64,000 bases of DNA, taken from assembly GCA_022559845.1 (NCBI GenBank), contig CM040127.1, positions 34,620,708 through 34,684,707 of the forward strand, written 5' to 3'. Source of the stretch: Amorphophallus konjac (taxonomy: Eukaryota; Streptophyta; Magnoliopsida; Alismatales; Araceae). Positions 21,840-31,788 of this stretch are shown piece after piece (positions within the stretch are counted from its first letter, which is position 1; every line of letters begins with the position of its first letter). Made by a program: the position numbers and the translations under genes. The notes under the pieces were generated by a model. It was not told where the DNA came from. It worked only from the letters and a program-made list of their open reading frames with translations, and made no database searches.

Positions 21840-23201
21840 AGTGGGAAATAAAGGAAAAAGGGAGCTTGAGATTGTGTCTAGGGAAGCGGAAGTTCGTTTT
21901 CTGAGGTTTACAGAGATGCTCTAAGGAGGGTGATCGCCAGAGGGGTTACCTCAAACTAACAAAGGAGTGATCGCATGTACCTTGTGTGAAAGCGGGGAAG
22001 ATTGCAAGTCCTTCCTTCCTCCTTCTACCGGTCGGTCGATGAAGGGGGACCCTTGGAAAAAATAAGCAAAACAAGCAAATATGGATTAGTCAAAGATGTG
22101 TAGTATCAATGCTCTAATAGAATGGAATTAAACAATATGGGCATGAACACACCTTGTGTGTTTTGGTTTTTAAACCCCTAAGAGGAGCAAAAGGGATGGA
22201 AGTATGATATGCTATGATATAATATGCAAAGCAAATATAACGTGCTAGGAAGATTTCTAGCAGAGTGCTAGAAGAAGGATGCGTATGATGCTAATAACAA
22301 TAAAAAATGCTAAAAGAGGTGGGATGGCCTTCTGCTGTGTGCGCAGCAGTAAAGGGAGAAAAGCAAGCAGAGAGCTTGCTACCGCAGCAGATGAAGAACC
22401 CGTGGATGAAGAAACACCGCCGGTGGAAGAAGAAAATCCTCACGGAAGAAGACCACCCGTAGATGAAGAATACCGTCGGGAGGAAGATTGTTTGGAAGAA
22501 GAACCTACAGGGAAGAAACTCTATTCTCTCCGTGTGTAAAGAAAAGCTCTCACTGTTCTTCTTATTCTTAGTTCCTTCTTTTTTAATCTCTTTTCTTAAT
22601 CTCGTGGCGTGAGGAACCATGGGGGTATTTATATGCCACAAGACCTTGTTTCTGTAGGATTATAACAAGGAATTCAATCCTCCAGCAAGGATCTTCCTTC
22701 TCAATCGAACACAAAGTTTAAAATGAGGAAAGGGTCATTCCGGAAGGTAGCAAACGAAACGGAAACGAAACTCAAAATGACGACATGAACTAGGGCGTTA
22801 TTTGAAATGACGCCCGCGCACACAGTCGCTGATTCTTGGATTTAATTATAGAAATAAATGACTTTCCATATTTAAAAATAGTAAATGACGCCTTCAGAAA
22901 GCGGCGTCAAATAATCAACGCCTCAAATATTATCGTCAATTCTTTGCATTTTATTTTGTTTAGGATTCGTAAAAACGAGGAAACAATGCCTATATGCGCA
23001 GTCGTCTAATAATGAAAACCACGACCCCCATCAAGTCGTCAATTAAATGACACCCCTCCTCCAGGCGTTAAATACAATTATTATGAAAAGATCAAATTAA
23101 TTAGAAAAACTTCATATTATGCTAATATCGAAGTCCACTTTGGGGTATCATGTAGTGACATGAGATTTACTCAACATAGCATCAATTTTGGCGTGTCTAC
23201 A
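21840..23201 (-). repeat. Element D: Tat-type LTR, outer part, cut by element C
   Basis: Minus-strand LTR that starts TGTAGACACGCC at 23201 and runs left to the element C insertion at 21840. It shares long blocks with element F's LTR (26465 onward), including AGGAGGGTGATCGCC followed by AGAGGGGTTACCTCAAA, and shares the outer end with element B. Its U5 end, primer-binding site and coding part lie off the window. Short GACGCC/GGCGTC inverted pieces occur around 22790-23060, upstream of the TATA box. Confidence 0.8.
22625..22634 (-). promoter_or_regulatory. Probable TATA box of element D LTR
   Basis: Minus-strand ATATAAATAC at the position equivalent to the TATA boxes of LTRs B and F. Confidence 0.5.
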
Positions 23202-24018
23202 GCGGGTTCGATCTTCTGCCCCTGGCTCGAGAATTGCTGAAGAAGTCCCTTCCACCCACAGACCGGCAGAAGGTGAATGATCTGCTTACCGGGGCCTTTA
23301 GGGCTGAGATGCTGTGCTGATCTCCGTGGCATACATGCTCATCCTCTTGGGAGAGAATCACTCGTCTGTGGCTAAGGAGGCCTCTCGTGCGTGGGTCGTT
23401 CAAGCTGACCTAGCTGTCTAGAAGAAAGCCCTCACAGAGGAGAGGCAAATTTCTGGGGCATTGGGGCCGAAAGGCCAAGGAGTGCTGGAGCAGGTGGTGG
23501 TCGTGGCTTGAGAACAACTAAAGGCGGCAGAGGCGGAGAGGAGTGAAGCTGACAAGAAGGCAACCATGGCGGAAGCAAGGGCCACGACGGCGGAGCTGAA
23601 TGCGGCGACGGTAGTGGAGCAGTACAAGTCCTCCTCGAAGTTTGAGGAGGAGGTTAACAGCCTGGCCTACACTAATTTTAGGCCAGCCAAGGAGTTATGG
23701 CCAAATCCACCGACAGCCTCGTGCTCGAGCTCTAGCCTCCTGCTGATCCGTACGGAGAAGTCGAGGAGGAGGTCGCACCTACTTACGTTGCTGAAGATGG
23801 CGTGGCGGAAGAGTAGGTAGGGAAACCCAGTGCCACGACTCAGGCCGAGGGTGAGGCAGGCAGGCAGGGAGACATGGTTGTCTTACTGGACAGCCCTTGT
23901 GCGCTCGCTGCAAGTCCTCAAAACCCAGCCCCTTGCACTGCCGAGCACCAGGATCCCATCGTTAAGTGATGGAGCTCCCGCCACTTGCCTCTACTCCTCC
24001 TTTTCTTTTCCTTTTTGA
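23202..24018 (+). pseudogene. Decayed coiled-coil protein like the C-terminus of 'putative gypsy type transposon' ORFs
   Basis: Several frames and stops are needed to read it. Recognisable stretches: LLPLARELLKKSLPPTDRQK, an alanine/glutamate-rich coiled coil (EQLKAAEAERSEADKKATM, AEARATTAELNAATVVEQ), then YKSSSKFEEEV followed by an aromatic-rich segment. The YKSS-F-E-E-V motif after a long coiled coil resembles the C-terminal part of plant transposon-associated proteins of the PF04195 type, from memory of the family. Function unknown. It is certainly not intact. Confidence 0.4.
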
Positions 24019-25029
24019 GTGGAGCGTGACCATAGTGGCATGTCTCATGACTACTGTACTTCACTTCATTTTCTAGTAAATGAAAAGTTGTATCTTACTT
24101 CCTTGTTGTGTCCTTGTGTACTCTTTCCTTATCATAGTGGTCCTCCCACATTCAAAGGAAGTCTCTACACATTTAGGGATGCCACGCCAAGCTTCTGGAT
24201 CTTCCACGAGTGAAGGTGAAGAGTCTTTCAAGTGCCCTCGCCTGTGTGAGGAGGTATCTCTAGCTATCGTTGTGTGCTCATCCACGGCTACACCAAGTAA
24301 TATGATGGCGAGCAATCCACAACATTCTAGAGGAGTTATCTGGTAGGGTGGCGGTCTGCCCTGTATAAAGTCCGCCGACTATACGAGATAAAGGGGGTGT
24401 TAGACCTTTCCCCAGATCTGTTTCGACCCAACTTTGACAAGCGGGGCTTGGTACCCTTTGTCGTTGGTCATTTTTTACCTCCCTCTGCCTATCTATATGA
24501 AAAAAAATTTCATTGCCTTCCCTTTGTGACCCTGTGTATTCTTTCGGTAGACTTCTTTATTAGCCGAGGTCTTTGAATTTATGCACAACTTCAAGGACGT
24601 TGGGATCCTTACGTTTCTCGTACAACTCACATGGTCACCAGGAGTTTCATCTTCCCGTGGTTGAGTAACGACCGACGTGGTTGGTTCAAGTTTCAAAACT
24701 ATCGCCTCAGCTTCTAGTGATATGCCTAAGATAAGGGATTCCACCCATGACTCTTGAGGTGAAACTCTTCACCTATAAATAGAGCCCATGGTGGACACTT
24801 TAGGGTGAGGAAGTAGCACCATCTGCTTTCGCATTGCTTGCCATCATCAGTCCTTCTTTCAATGTTGCATTTTGAGTCTGAACACTCTTCTGGCTCTCTG
24901 GAGAAAGTATTCAAGCGCCCATGCTTTTGTGGGGAGGTTGTCCTTCCCCCTGCTCCTGACTTATCCTCCAATGCGCCTTCTACGACACTTGAGACAAATG
25001 TGGAGCACAAGACCTTCTAGAGGGGCTAC
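24019..25029 (+). other. Non-coding 3' region of element E with an internal duplication
   Basis: No credible gene. Two segments look like diverged copies of one another: about 24050-24345 and about 24500-25029. Both carry a cytosine/thymine-rich start with CCTTGTG(T/A)CC, then a middle with CAAG(T/C)GCCC and TGTG(A/G)GGAGGT, and end ATTCTAGAGGAG or CTTCTAGAGGGG. The second copy leads straight into the LTR-like block. Confidence 0.45.
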
Positions 25030-26385
25030 TGTAACACCCGAATCCGTCAGAAATTTAAAGATAATTAAATATTTTATATTTAGAGCTCATATAAATTTTA
25101 AGTTCTCTTAATCAAAGTCAAGTATCTTGAACGATATGGTGAATATGAGTTTAACAAACTTTATTAAGTAAATTAAATAGGTATCTCACTTTAATAATAT
25201 GTAACTTTTCATAGGAATATTAGAATATGGTCAATATTAGACCCATTGAAAAGAGAATTTAAAGATCTACAAATTTCAGATTAAACATATTTTTAAATTT
25301 TGACGTTTGATAGGTTAAAAGTAAGATAGAATAAGTTAATTATTTAAAATCTTGTTAATATTTGATTTTTAAGAGTTTTTATACAAAAATTCCCCCCTCT
25401 TATCTCCCTCCCTCTCCATACGATGGTTGAAAAGAAAATTAAAAAAAAACAAAACAAAACAACCCACATTTCCTATTCTTTCCCCCCTCATCTTATCTAC
25501 TTCTTCTTCTTATCTTTACTCTCTCTGCCCCCTCTCCCACGTAACATCCCCCCCTCATCCTAATCTCTTATTCCCTCCCCCCTCCCTATATATATAGCCC
25601 CTCTCCCCCCCTCTGTTTCCCACATCCCCCTTCTCTCTCCCCTCCACCTCTCGTAACTCTCTCCATCTCCCTTTCTCATTCCCCCATCTCCCTTTCTCAT
25701 TCTCTCTCCCTCTCTCTCTCTCTCTCATGTTCTCCAATTCTCTCTCCCTCTTTCATTTTTTTCTCTCATCCCTCTCTCTCTCCCTCCCTCTCTCTACTAT
25801 CTCTCTATTTTCTCTCTCTACTTTCTCTCTCTATTTTCTCTGTAATCTCTCTACTTTCTATCTCTACTCTCTCTCTACTCTCTAATCTCTCTCTACTTTC
25901 TCTATATACTCTCTCTAATATCTCTCTACTTTCTCTCTATACTCTCTCTCTCTACTCTCTCATCTCTCTTCCCACTCTCATTCTCTTATAAATAAACAGA
26001 GAAGAAAATACGGCATCATAATAAGATAAATATTTGACAAAAGCTTGGACGGAGGATTTGGAGTTTATTTGGAGCGTTTTACCCTTCTTTACGTAGGAAT
26101 CCGTACTCACGGGTAAGTTACGGGTTGTCTAAATTTTAATATTTGGGGAAGATATAACAAGATAAAAATTACGTTTCGGATAGAAAAATTATCTTTTCCT
26201 ATGCAATGACTATTACGGGAGCTCGGTTGAGATACTAAATTTAATTTGGAAAGTCCACACTAAAGGTAGGCACATGATAAACCGACTGCATGTTATTTGG
26301 TATTTATATTTATTTGATTTGACTTTATTTGAAATGTAATTATTTATGCTTAAATCAATGATTTATTTAACGTATTGGACCCGAT
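25030..26385 (+). repeat. LTR-like block of element E
   Basis: Starts TGTAACACCCGAATCC right after the purine-rich AGAGGGGCTAC, the usual look of a 3' LTR behind a polypurine tract. It is AT-rich, with a C/T-rich middle (25480-25980) and CTTATAAATAAA at about 25984. I could not fix its right end; homology to element B's leader resumes near 26385. Confidence 0.5.
25480..25980. repeat. C/T-rich low-complexity tract
   Basis: About 500 bp of degenerate CTCTCT, CTCTACT and CCCTCC runs. It is not a clean microsatellite. No gene. Confidence 0.9.
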
Positions 26386-26443
26386 GAGACGGCACACGTG
26401 GGTGCCTAACGGTGGAGGGTAATCAAAAGAAAAACGGTAGGAA

Positions 26444-26462
26444 GTCCCACCGTGATCGCTAA
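26444..26462 (-). other. Primer-binding site of element F
   Basis: Minus-strand TTAGCGATCACGGTGGGAC starts two bases after the LTR end, one base different from the site of element B. Confidence 0.7.
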
Positions 26463-27956
26463 TTTGTAGCTCTAATTAAAAATCCACTAATAAATAAATA
26501 AATAAAAACATAGCGTAGGATGCTAATAGGAGGGTGATCGCCAGAGGGGTTACCTCAAAAGAGTGCGGGAGATGGGGGTCGACTTCCTCCTTTTCCTGTC
26601 GGCCGGTCGAAGGAGAGGGTCTTCTTTATTGATTACCCTTGCACAAATAAAGACAACACTAACAAAATGACATGGATTAGAGAACCGGGTGTAGTATCCA
26701 ACTCAAATTAAATGTGCAACGTAAAATTGACGCGGAGGTGAACACACATGTCGGGCGCTGGCCCTTTAAACCCCAATGCAATGGGTGGGGGTAAAATGAT
26801 GAATGATAAAATAATAGGTGTGCAAGTGATGCACCGTGGGAGGAACCTCAACGTGGTTGAGAAATGGGAGCAAAGCATGAAAATGATATATGCATGCATG
26901 AACTAATGCAGTAAAAGGAACAGTCTGTGAAAAGAGAAGAAGTGTGGGAAGAAAGGCCTGTGAGTTATTCTCCTGTGACTGTGGCTCTGGATGAGCGCTC
27001 TGGAGGAAGCCCCCGTAGGATGAAGCAATGAACGCGCAGGGAGTTTCCTCCCTCTGCTAACAAATGGGCAGCACCTCCCTATAGAAAAAATGAAGTTTGG
27101 CCCCCTTGAACAATAGCAGCCGCATGCTATTTATAAGGAAATCCGATGGAAAGATTATTTAGGGAAGGGAATAAAAAAAATAAGTAAAGAATCCTCCAAC
27201 TCAGAAAGTCATCTGGGGCACTTGCCCCATCAAATCGGCCTGCAAAACGGGGAAAGAAAGGGCTGCAGATGAGTTTGGAAATCTCAGGAAAATGGTGTCT
27301 GACAACCCGGACGCTAATTGAATTAGCGTTCACCTATGCGGATGTTATTTAAAAGGTTAAAATTTGAAAATCCGTAATAAAAAGAATTCGCGTCTGGCCT
27401 TGTAGACGTTAATTAGAAAAAATACGTATTTTAACCGGACTCGAAAAACCCAAGAATGAGTGACAACGGGCTCAGACGCACAAACAAAAATCGAACAAAA
27501 ATGAAAAAGAATTGGTGTCTGCCCCTGTAGACGCTAATTATTTTTCTATTTTATTTTATTTTTATATTTTTTATGTACGGGCGTCTGCGTTAGCTGACTC
27601 TAAATATATTTTTTTCACATTTTTTCGAATCTAAAAATCCGCTCAAAATGGCTCAGAATGACGGCTTGGAATGAATAAAATAATAATAAAACCAAAGAAT
27701 GAGCGTCCAAATATGTAGCCGCCATTTATTATTATTATTATTATTATTTCAAAAATAAAATAGTGTCCACCCACTTAACCACCATTTCTTAAAAATCGAA
27801 AAATAGAGAAAAATGCCCAAAAACCTAGAAAAATCCAAAAAATTAAAAATTAAAAATCCAAGAAAAATGAGGAAATTCACTCAAACAAGGTCAATTTGAA
27901 GGTCAAATTGGGTTATCACAAGTAATACGCGATGCATTCACAGTAATCTCAATTTT

Positions 27957-27961
27957 GACGT
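27957..27961. other. Target-site duplication of solo LTR G, left copy (GACGT)
   Basis: GACGT here and GGTGT at 31784-31788 each differ by one transition from GGCGT, the sequence found uninterrupted in LTRs B and D. So the pair is a decayed 5-bp duplication. Confidence 0.75.
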
Positions 27962-28773
27962 TGCTTGCGACCGCGGGGAGTCACCTGTCATTTTGTCCTC
28001 GCGGCGGGGGTGTACACTCGCCTTTTACGGAAGGTCGAGATAGGTTGACTGGGCGCGCGGGGATTCCGGGGGTGTTGAGAAGAAGGCAGAGAGAACGATG
28101 GGAATGCACTGGAAGGGATGGCGTATGGTTCATCATTCTGTGAGACTGGGGCATGGATGGCTAGGTGGAATGCGGACGTGCCAGTCGATTTCTCGACAAT
28201 CACCTATGGAACCGAGGATTGACCGAGGAAGCGTCGCTAGGACGCGGCTCGTGGCTTGAGAGATCAGGCGACACGTGGATAGAAGGGGTTCCACGGGTGC
28301 GAGTGTGCAGGTGATTATGGGGATTCGTGTACTGGGCGTCTTTCCCCACCAGCCGCAAGCAATCGGCGTTTATTTTACATCGGATTGAATCCGAATACCT
28401 TTATTTCTTCTGCCAAAGAGAGAGTCAGGGACCTTGGTAGCCGCGACGTTGGGAGGGCCTAGTCCGTGCAACAGCGACAGGGTAACAACAACACAACAGG
28501 GATAACTGGGGGCAGAGAGACTGGTTCCAGTGAGGAGGGGGACCCGCTCCCTGATTGGATTACATGACTTATATGCCATGAAAGGTATTTATATGGGGGC
28601 ATAAGAGCCCGATTACAATTGCTTGCAAGCCGCGGGACAATTCCGTCATTTGTGACGGTCCCCGGGTCATTGCGTTATTGTATGGGTAGTTTTGTATCTG
28701 TACGTGTCATCCGTCAGAGGACCTGTGACTGATCGGGCGTCACAATGAATTCCCCACATGAGACAGTGTCGAG

Positions 28774-29420
28774 GTCGGGGCAGTAGGGGTGCCGTAGGCA
28801 CCATTGTGCTTGGGAAGTTGAGTAGTCGGGTGCCGCGGGCCCCGATGTGACTGGAGTAGCTGGCAGTCGGGTGCCGGGGGCACCGTTGTGACTGAAGTTG
28901 TTGGCAGTCGGGTGCCGGGGCACCGTTGTGACTGAAGTAGCTGGGTAGTCGGGTGCCGGCGGCACCGTTGTGACTGGGGTAGCTGGCAGTCGGGTGCCGG
29001 GGGCACCGTTGTGACTGGAGTTGTTTAGTGGTTGGGTGCCGCGGGCCCCGATGTGACTGGAGTAGCTGGCAGTCGGGTGCTGGGGGCACCGTTGTGACTG
29101 GAGTTGTTGGCAGTCGGGTGCCGGGGGCACCATTGTGACTGAAGGCAGCGGGCGCCGGGAGACCTCGATGGTCTTGCTCGGGGCCCGGTGTGACTGGAAG
29201 TCGGGTGCCGGGGGCACCGTTGTGACTGAAGGAGGCGGGCGTCGGGATACCTCGATGGTCGTGCTCGGGGCCCGGTGTGACTGGCAGTCGGGTGCCGGGG
29301 GCACCGTTGTGACTGAAGGAGGCGGGAGTCGGGAGATCTTGATGGTCGTCCTCGGGGCCCCGTGTGACTGGCAGTCGGGTGCCGGGGGCACCGTTGTGAC
29401 TGAAGGAGGCGGGCGCCGTG
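28774..29420. repeat. Palindromic minisatellite, 41-bp unit growing into an 86-87-bp unit
   Basis: About eight 41-42-bp units with core GTCGGGTGCCGGGGGCACCG are followed by three 86-87-bp units in which the core is joined to a second segment (CTCGATGGTCGTGCTCGGGG). Each core holds the inverted repeat GGTGCC-GGG-GGCACC. Two units share the variant CCGCGGGCCCCGATG, showing multi-unit duplication. Open frames on the minus strand across the array are a by-product of the repeat. Confidence 0.9.
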
Positions 29421-30210
29421 AAGAGGCTGAGGCCCGAGTATAGGTACGTGTGTTCAACTGGTTTCATGCTATATGAGAGCCACGTGGGCTTTACAAATGA
29501 GCCGAGGAGGCCGAAGTACAACGGGCGCAAGCCGTGGGATAATTCCGACGCGTGGGTTGATCCCCGGGTCAATGCGGGATATGTAGGATATCTGTGTGTT
29601 TTACAGAGGCTCTCCATGAGGAGATCGAGACATGCCAGACTGCCTAGGTGGCAGGGGCGTTCGTGGGCTGGCGCCTGACGGAGGTTGGACGTGGCTCAAG
29701 GTGAGCGGTCAGGTTCGAGCCTCGGAAGGCGAATGTCGTCATGCTGGGGAGTCGAGGCCGGCCCCGGGAATATTATTCCCGGGCAAGGGTCCGGATAACT
29801 CGAGTCATCAGTCCGAGCGGTCGGTGGCTAGCTCGAGGCGAGCGGTAGGCACGTGATTCCGTGACAGAAGTAAGTGCGGCATCATGGCATATGCGCGGCT
29901 ACCGTGGGTTGTCATACGCGGGCGGACCCGGGATGCGGGTGTGTTCATCGTTGTCATAACGCCTTATACGCGACGGGCATGGACTTGTGTGCGATGGCTA
30001 TACGCCGCATGAGGGGAGTACTTGTGACATACTATCGGCGTGTACAAGCCGATCAACAAGCCAACCACGCGCGCACTTAGTTCCTTGTGTCCCCGACCCT
30101 TGCCGAAGGCCTCGGGAGTCCGAGGGCGCAGCAGTTAGGTTGGAGGGTGTTGCAATGCATCCTTCATTCCATTCCTTGTTACCTTTTCATTGCATTGAGC
30201 CCCTTAGGGG

Positions 30211-30220
30211 ATTTTATAGG
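30211..30220 (-). promoter_or_regulatory. Probable TATA box of element G
   Basis: Minus-strand CCTATAAAAT next to the large inverted repeats on its upstream side, as in the Tat LTRs. A second candidate (ATATAAATAC type) is near 28590. Confidence 0.45.
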
Positions 30221-30235
30221 GGAAGATGAAGGGTC

Positions 30236-30725
30236 ATGGGGGGGTTTAGGCGGACCAAGTTGAGGGTTCAACTTGGTCTGGGTAAACCCTCTAAATTGTG
30301 ACATTTTTATTTTATTTTTATATTTTTTGTGTGTGTAACGGAGTGGGGAGATGGGGTTTAGGCAGACCAGCCCAAGGGGCTGGTCTGGTCCGCCTAAACC
30401 CCTCCCCCAAGGGGGGTTTAGGCTGACCAGACCCAAGGCTAGATCTGGTCCGCCTAAACCCCTCCCCTAAGGGGTTTACGCGGAGGAAAAAATATTTTTT
30501 TTATTTTCTGTGGGGTTTAGGCAGGCTAGGTTGAGGGGTAAAGCTGGTCGGGCTAGGTTGAGGGGTAAAGCTGGTCCACCTAAACCCCCTCCCCGGGGGG
30601 GTTTACGCGGGCTAGGTTGAGGGGTAAAGCTGGTCCGCCTAAACCCCCTCCCATGGGGGGTTTACGCGGGCCAGGTTGAGGGGTGAAGCTGGTCCGGGTA
30701 AACCCCCCCAAGGGGTTTAGGCGGG
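30236..30725. repeat. GGGGTTTAGGCGGACCAG inverted and direct repeats
   Basis: Several large hairpins of the type GGGGTTTAGGC(G/A)GACCAG...CTGGTC(T/C)GCCTAAACCCC, joined by CCCC(N)GGGG linkers, plus direct copies of GGGCTAGGTTGAGGGGTAAA around 30530-30690. Together they make about 0.5 kb of almost continuous stem-forming sequence upstream of the TATA box. Confidence 0.85.
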
Positions 30726-31783
30726 TTTGACCGAGAGATTACCGTGAGTTTGACCATGGGTTTGACTGCGGTTTGACTGAGGGTTAGACTGGGATTTGAC
30801 TGAGGGTTAGACTGGGATTTGACTGGGTTGATAAACATGAATTTTTCTTCTGGGGGCTCCACCCCCTGAAACCCCCGCAAGGGGCGCTGCCCCCTTGACC
30901 CCCGCGACCTGACCGCGTCGGTCAATCCATGTGCGAGGGCGCACGAGGGTGGCGCATGACGCGATGGGTTGCTGGGAGTCCCGAGTTGGGCTCGGACTTG
31001 TTGTAGAGTGGCTGGAGCATGCGCTCCCACCAGGTGCTCGGGGGAATTCCCGACACGCGTGCGTGGGCCGTGTAAGGGTGCTGTGAGCTCCTGAAGCTTG
31101 CGGTTGCACTTGACGGGTCTTCCTTTGACTTCAGGGGGCTGGAGGGAGGCGACTCGAGGATAAACCCCGGCCTCATTGCTGGGTGCCACGTGGCGTAGCT
31201 TATAGTCAGGGTGCCCCCGGGTCAGCTCGGGTAGCTACCTTGAACGCGGGCAATCCCGCAAACTGAGTGATCGAGGGTGGACCCGATCGATCGTTGATGT
31301 TGTCGTGAGTCACGGCTAGTTGGTTAGGACCCTTACTTCGGCCCGATGACTAGGGCGTCGGCATGATGATGCCGTTTGTTTGGTGTTCGGGGTGACCCTC
31401 GCTCCTTGGCGAAGAATCGTATGATGCGGCAGGCTGTTCTGAGCCCCGAGTTAACCCGGTTGTTGAACCGTCAGCAGTGTGGCACCGTATGCAGAGTGTC
31501 CGGGGGTGATCCCCGAATCTTCACAGAGTGTCGTAAGGTACGGAAGGTTGTTTTGAATCCCTAAACTGGCCCGGTTGTCGGGAAACTGGATGGCATAGTG
31601 CCATTTGCTCGGGACCGATCCCCGGTGGTTATGTTGCCCCGCTTGACCCCGCGACACGTCTCGATTTCCAAGCACAACTCGACTGGTAGAGCAACTTTAG
31701 TGATGTGCCATTTTGCTCTATTTAGAGAGTATTTCCCTATGCTTAATCCTTGATTAATTTGAGAAAATAAGTCGGTGCCAACA

Positions 31784-31788
31784 GGTGT
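31784..31788. other. Target-site duplication of solo LTR G, right copy (GGTGT)
   Basis: Right copy of the decayed duplication. It is followed by GTCTACA, the true outer end of element F's LTR. Confidence 0.75.

Larger units (their letters stand above)
23202..26385 (+). mobile_element. Element E: LTR element remnant with coiled-coil ORF (plus strand, 3' part)
   Basis: A plus-strand segment between the outer end of element D (23201) and the leader of element F (about 26385). It holds a decayed coding remnant, about 1 kb of non-coding sequence and an LTR-like block starting TGTAACACCCG at 25030 behind a purine-rich tract. It is read as the right half of an LTR element inserted into element F and interrupted by D. 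The lineage is not resolved: no RT, integrase or protease motif is present here. The right boundary is approximate. Confidence 0.5.
27962..31783 (-). mobile_element. Element G: 3.8 kb solo LTR
   Basis: Plus-strand ends are TGCTTGCGACCGC and GGTGCCAACA, giving a minus-strand TGTTGGCACCG...CGCAAGCA, bounded by the decayed duplication GACGT/GGTGT. No internal coding region, primer-binding site or polypurine tract is inside, so it is a solo LTR left by LTR-LTR recombination. It contains a palindromic minisatellite (28774-29420), a probable TATA box (30211-30220) and large inverted repeats (30236-30725). About 60 bp around 28619-28680 is repeated, diverged, at 29524-29586, flanking the minisatellite. 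Confidence 0.75.

Noticed and set aside
28667..29617. Open frames of 316 and 247 codons on the minus strand with a repeated SHNGAPGTRLPVT-type peptide.
   Set aside because: They follow exactly the GC-rich minisatellite, occur in overlapping frames, and have no domain, leader or conserved start. They are a consequence of the repeat.
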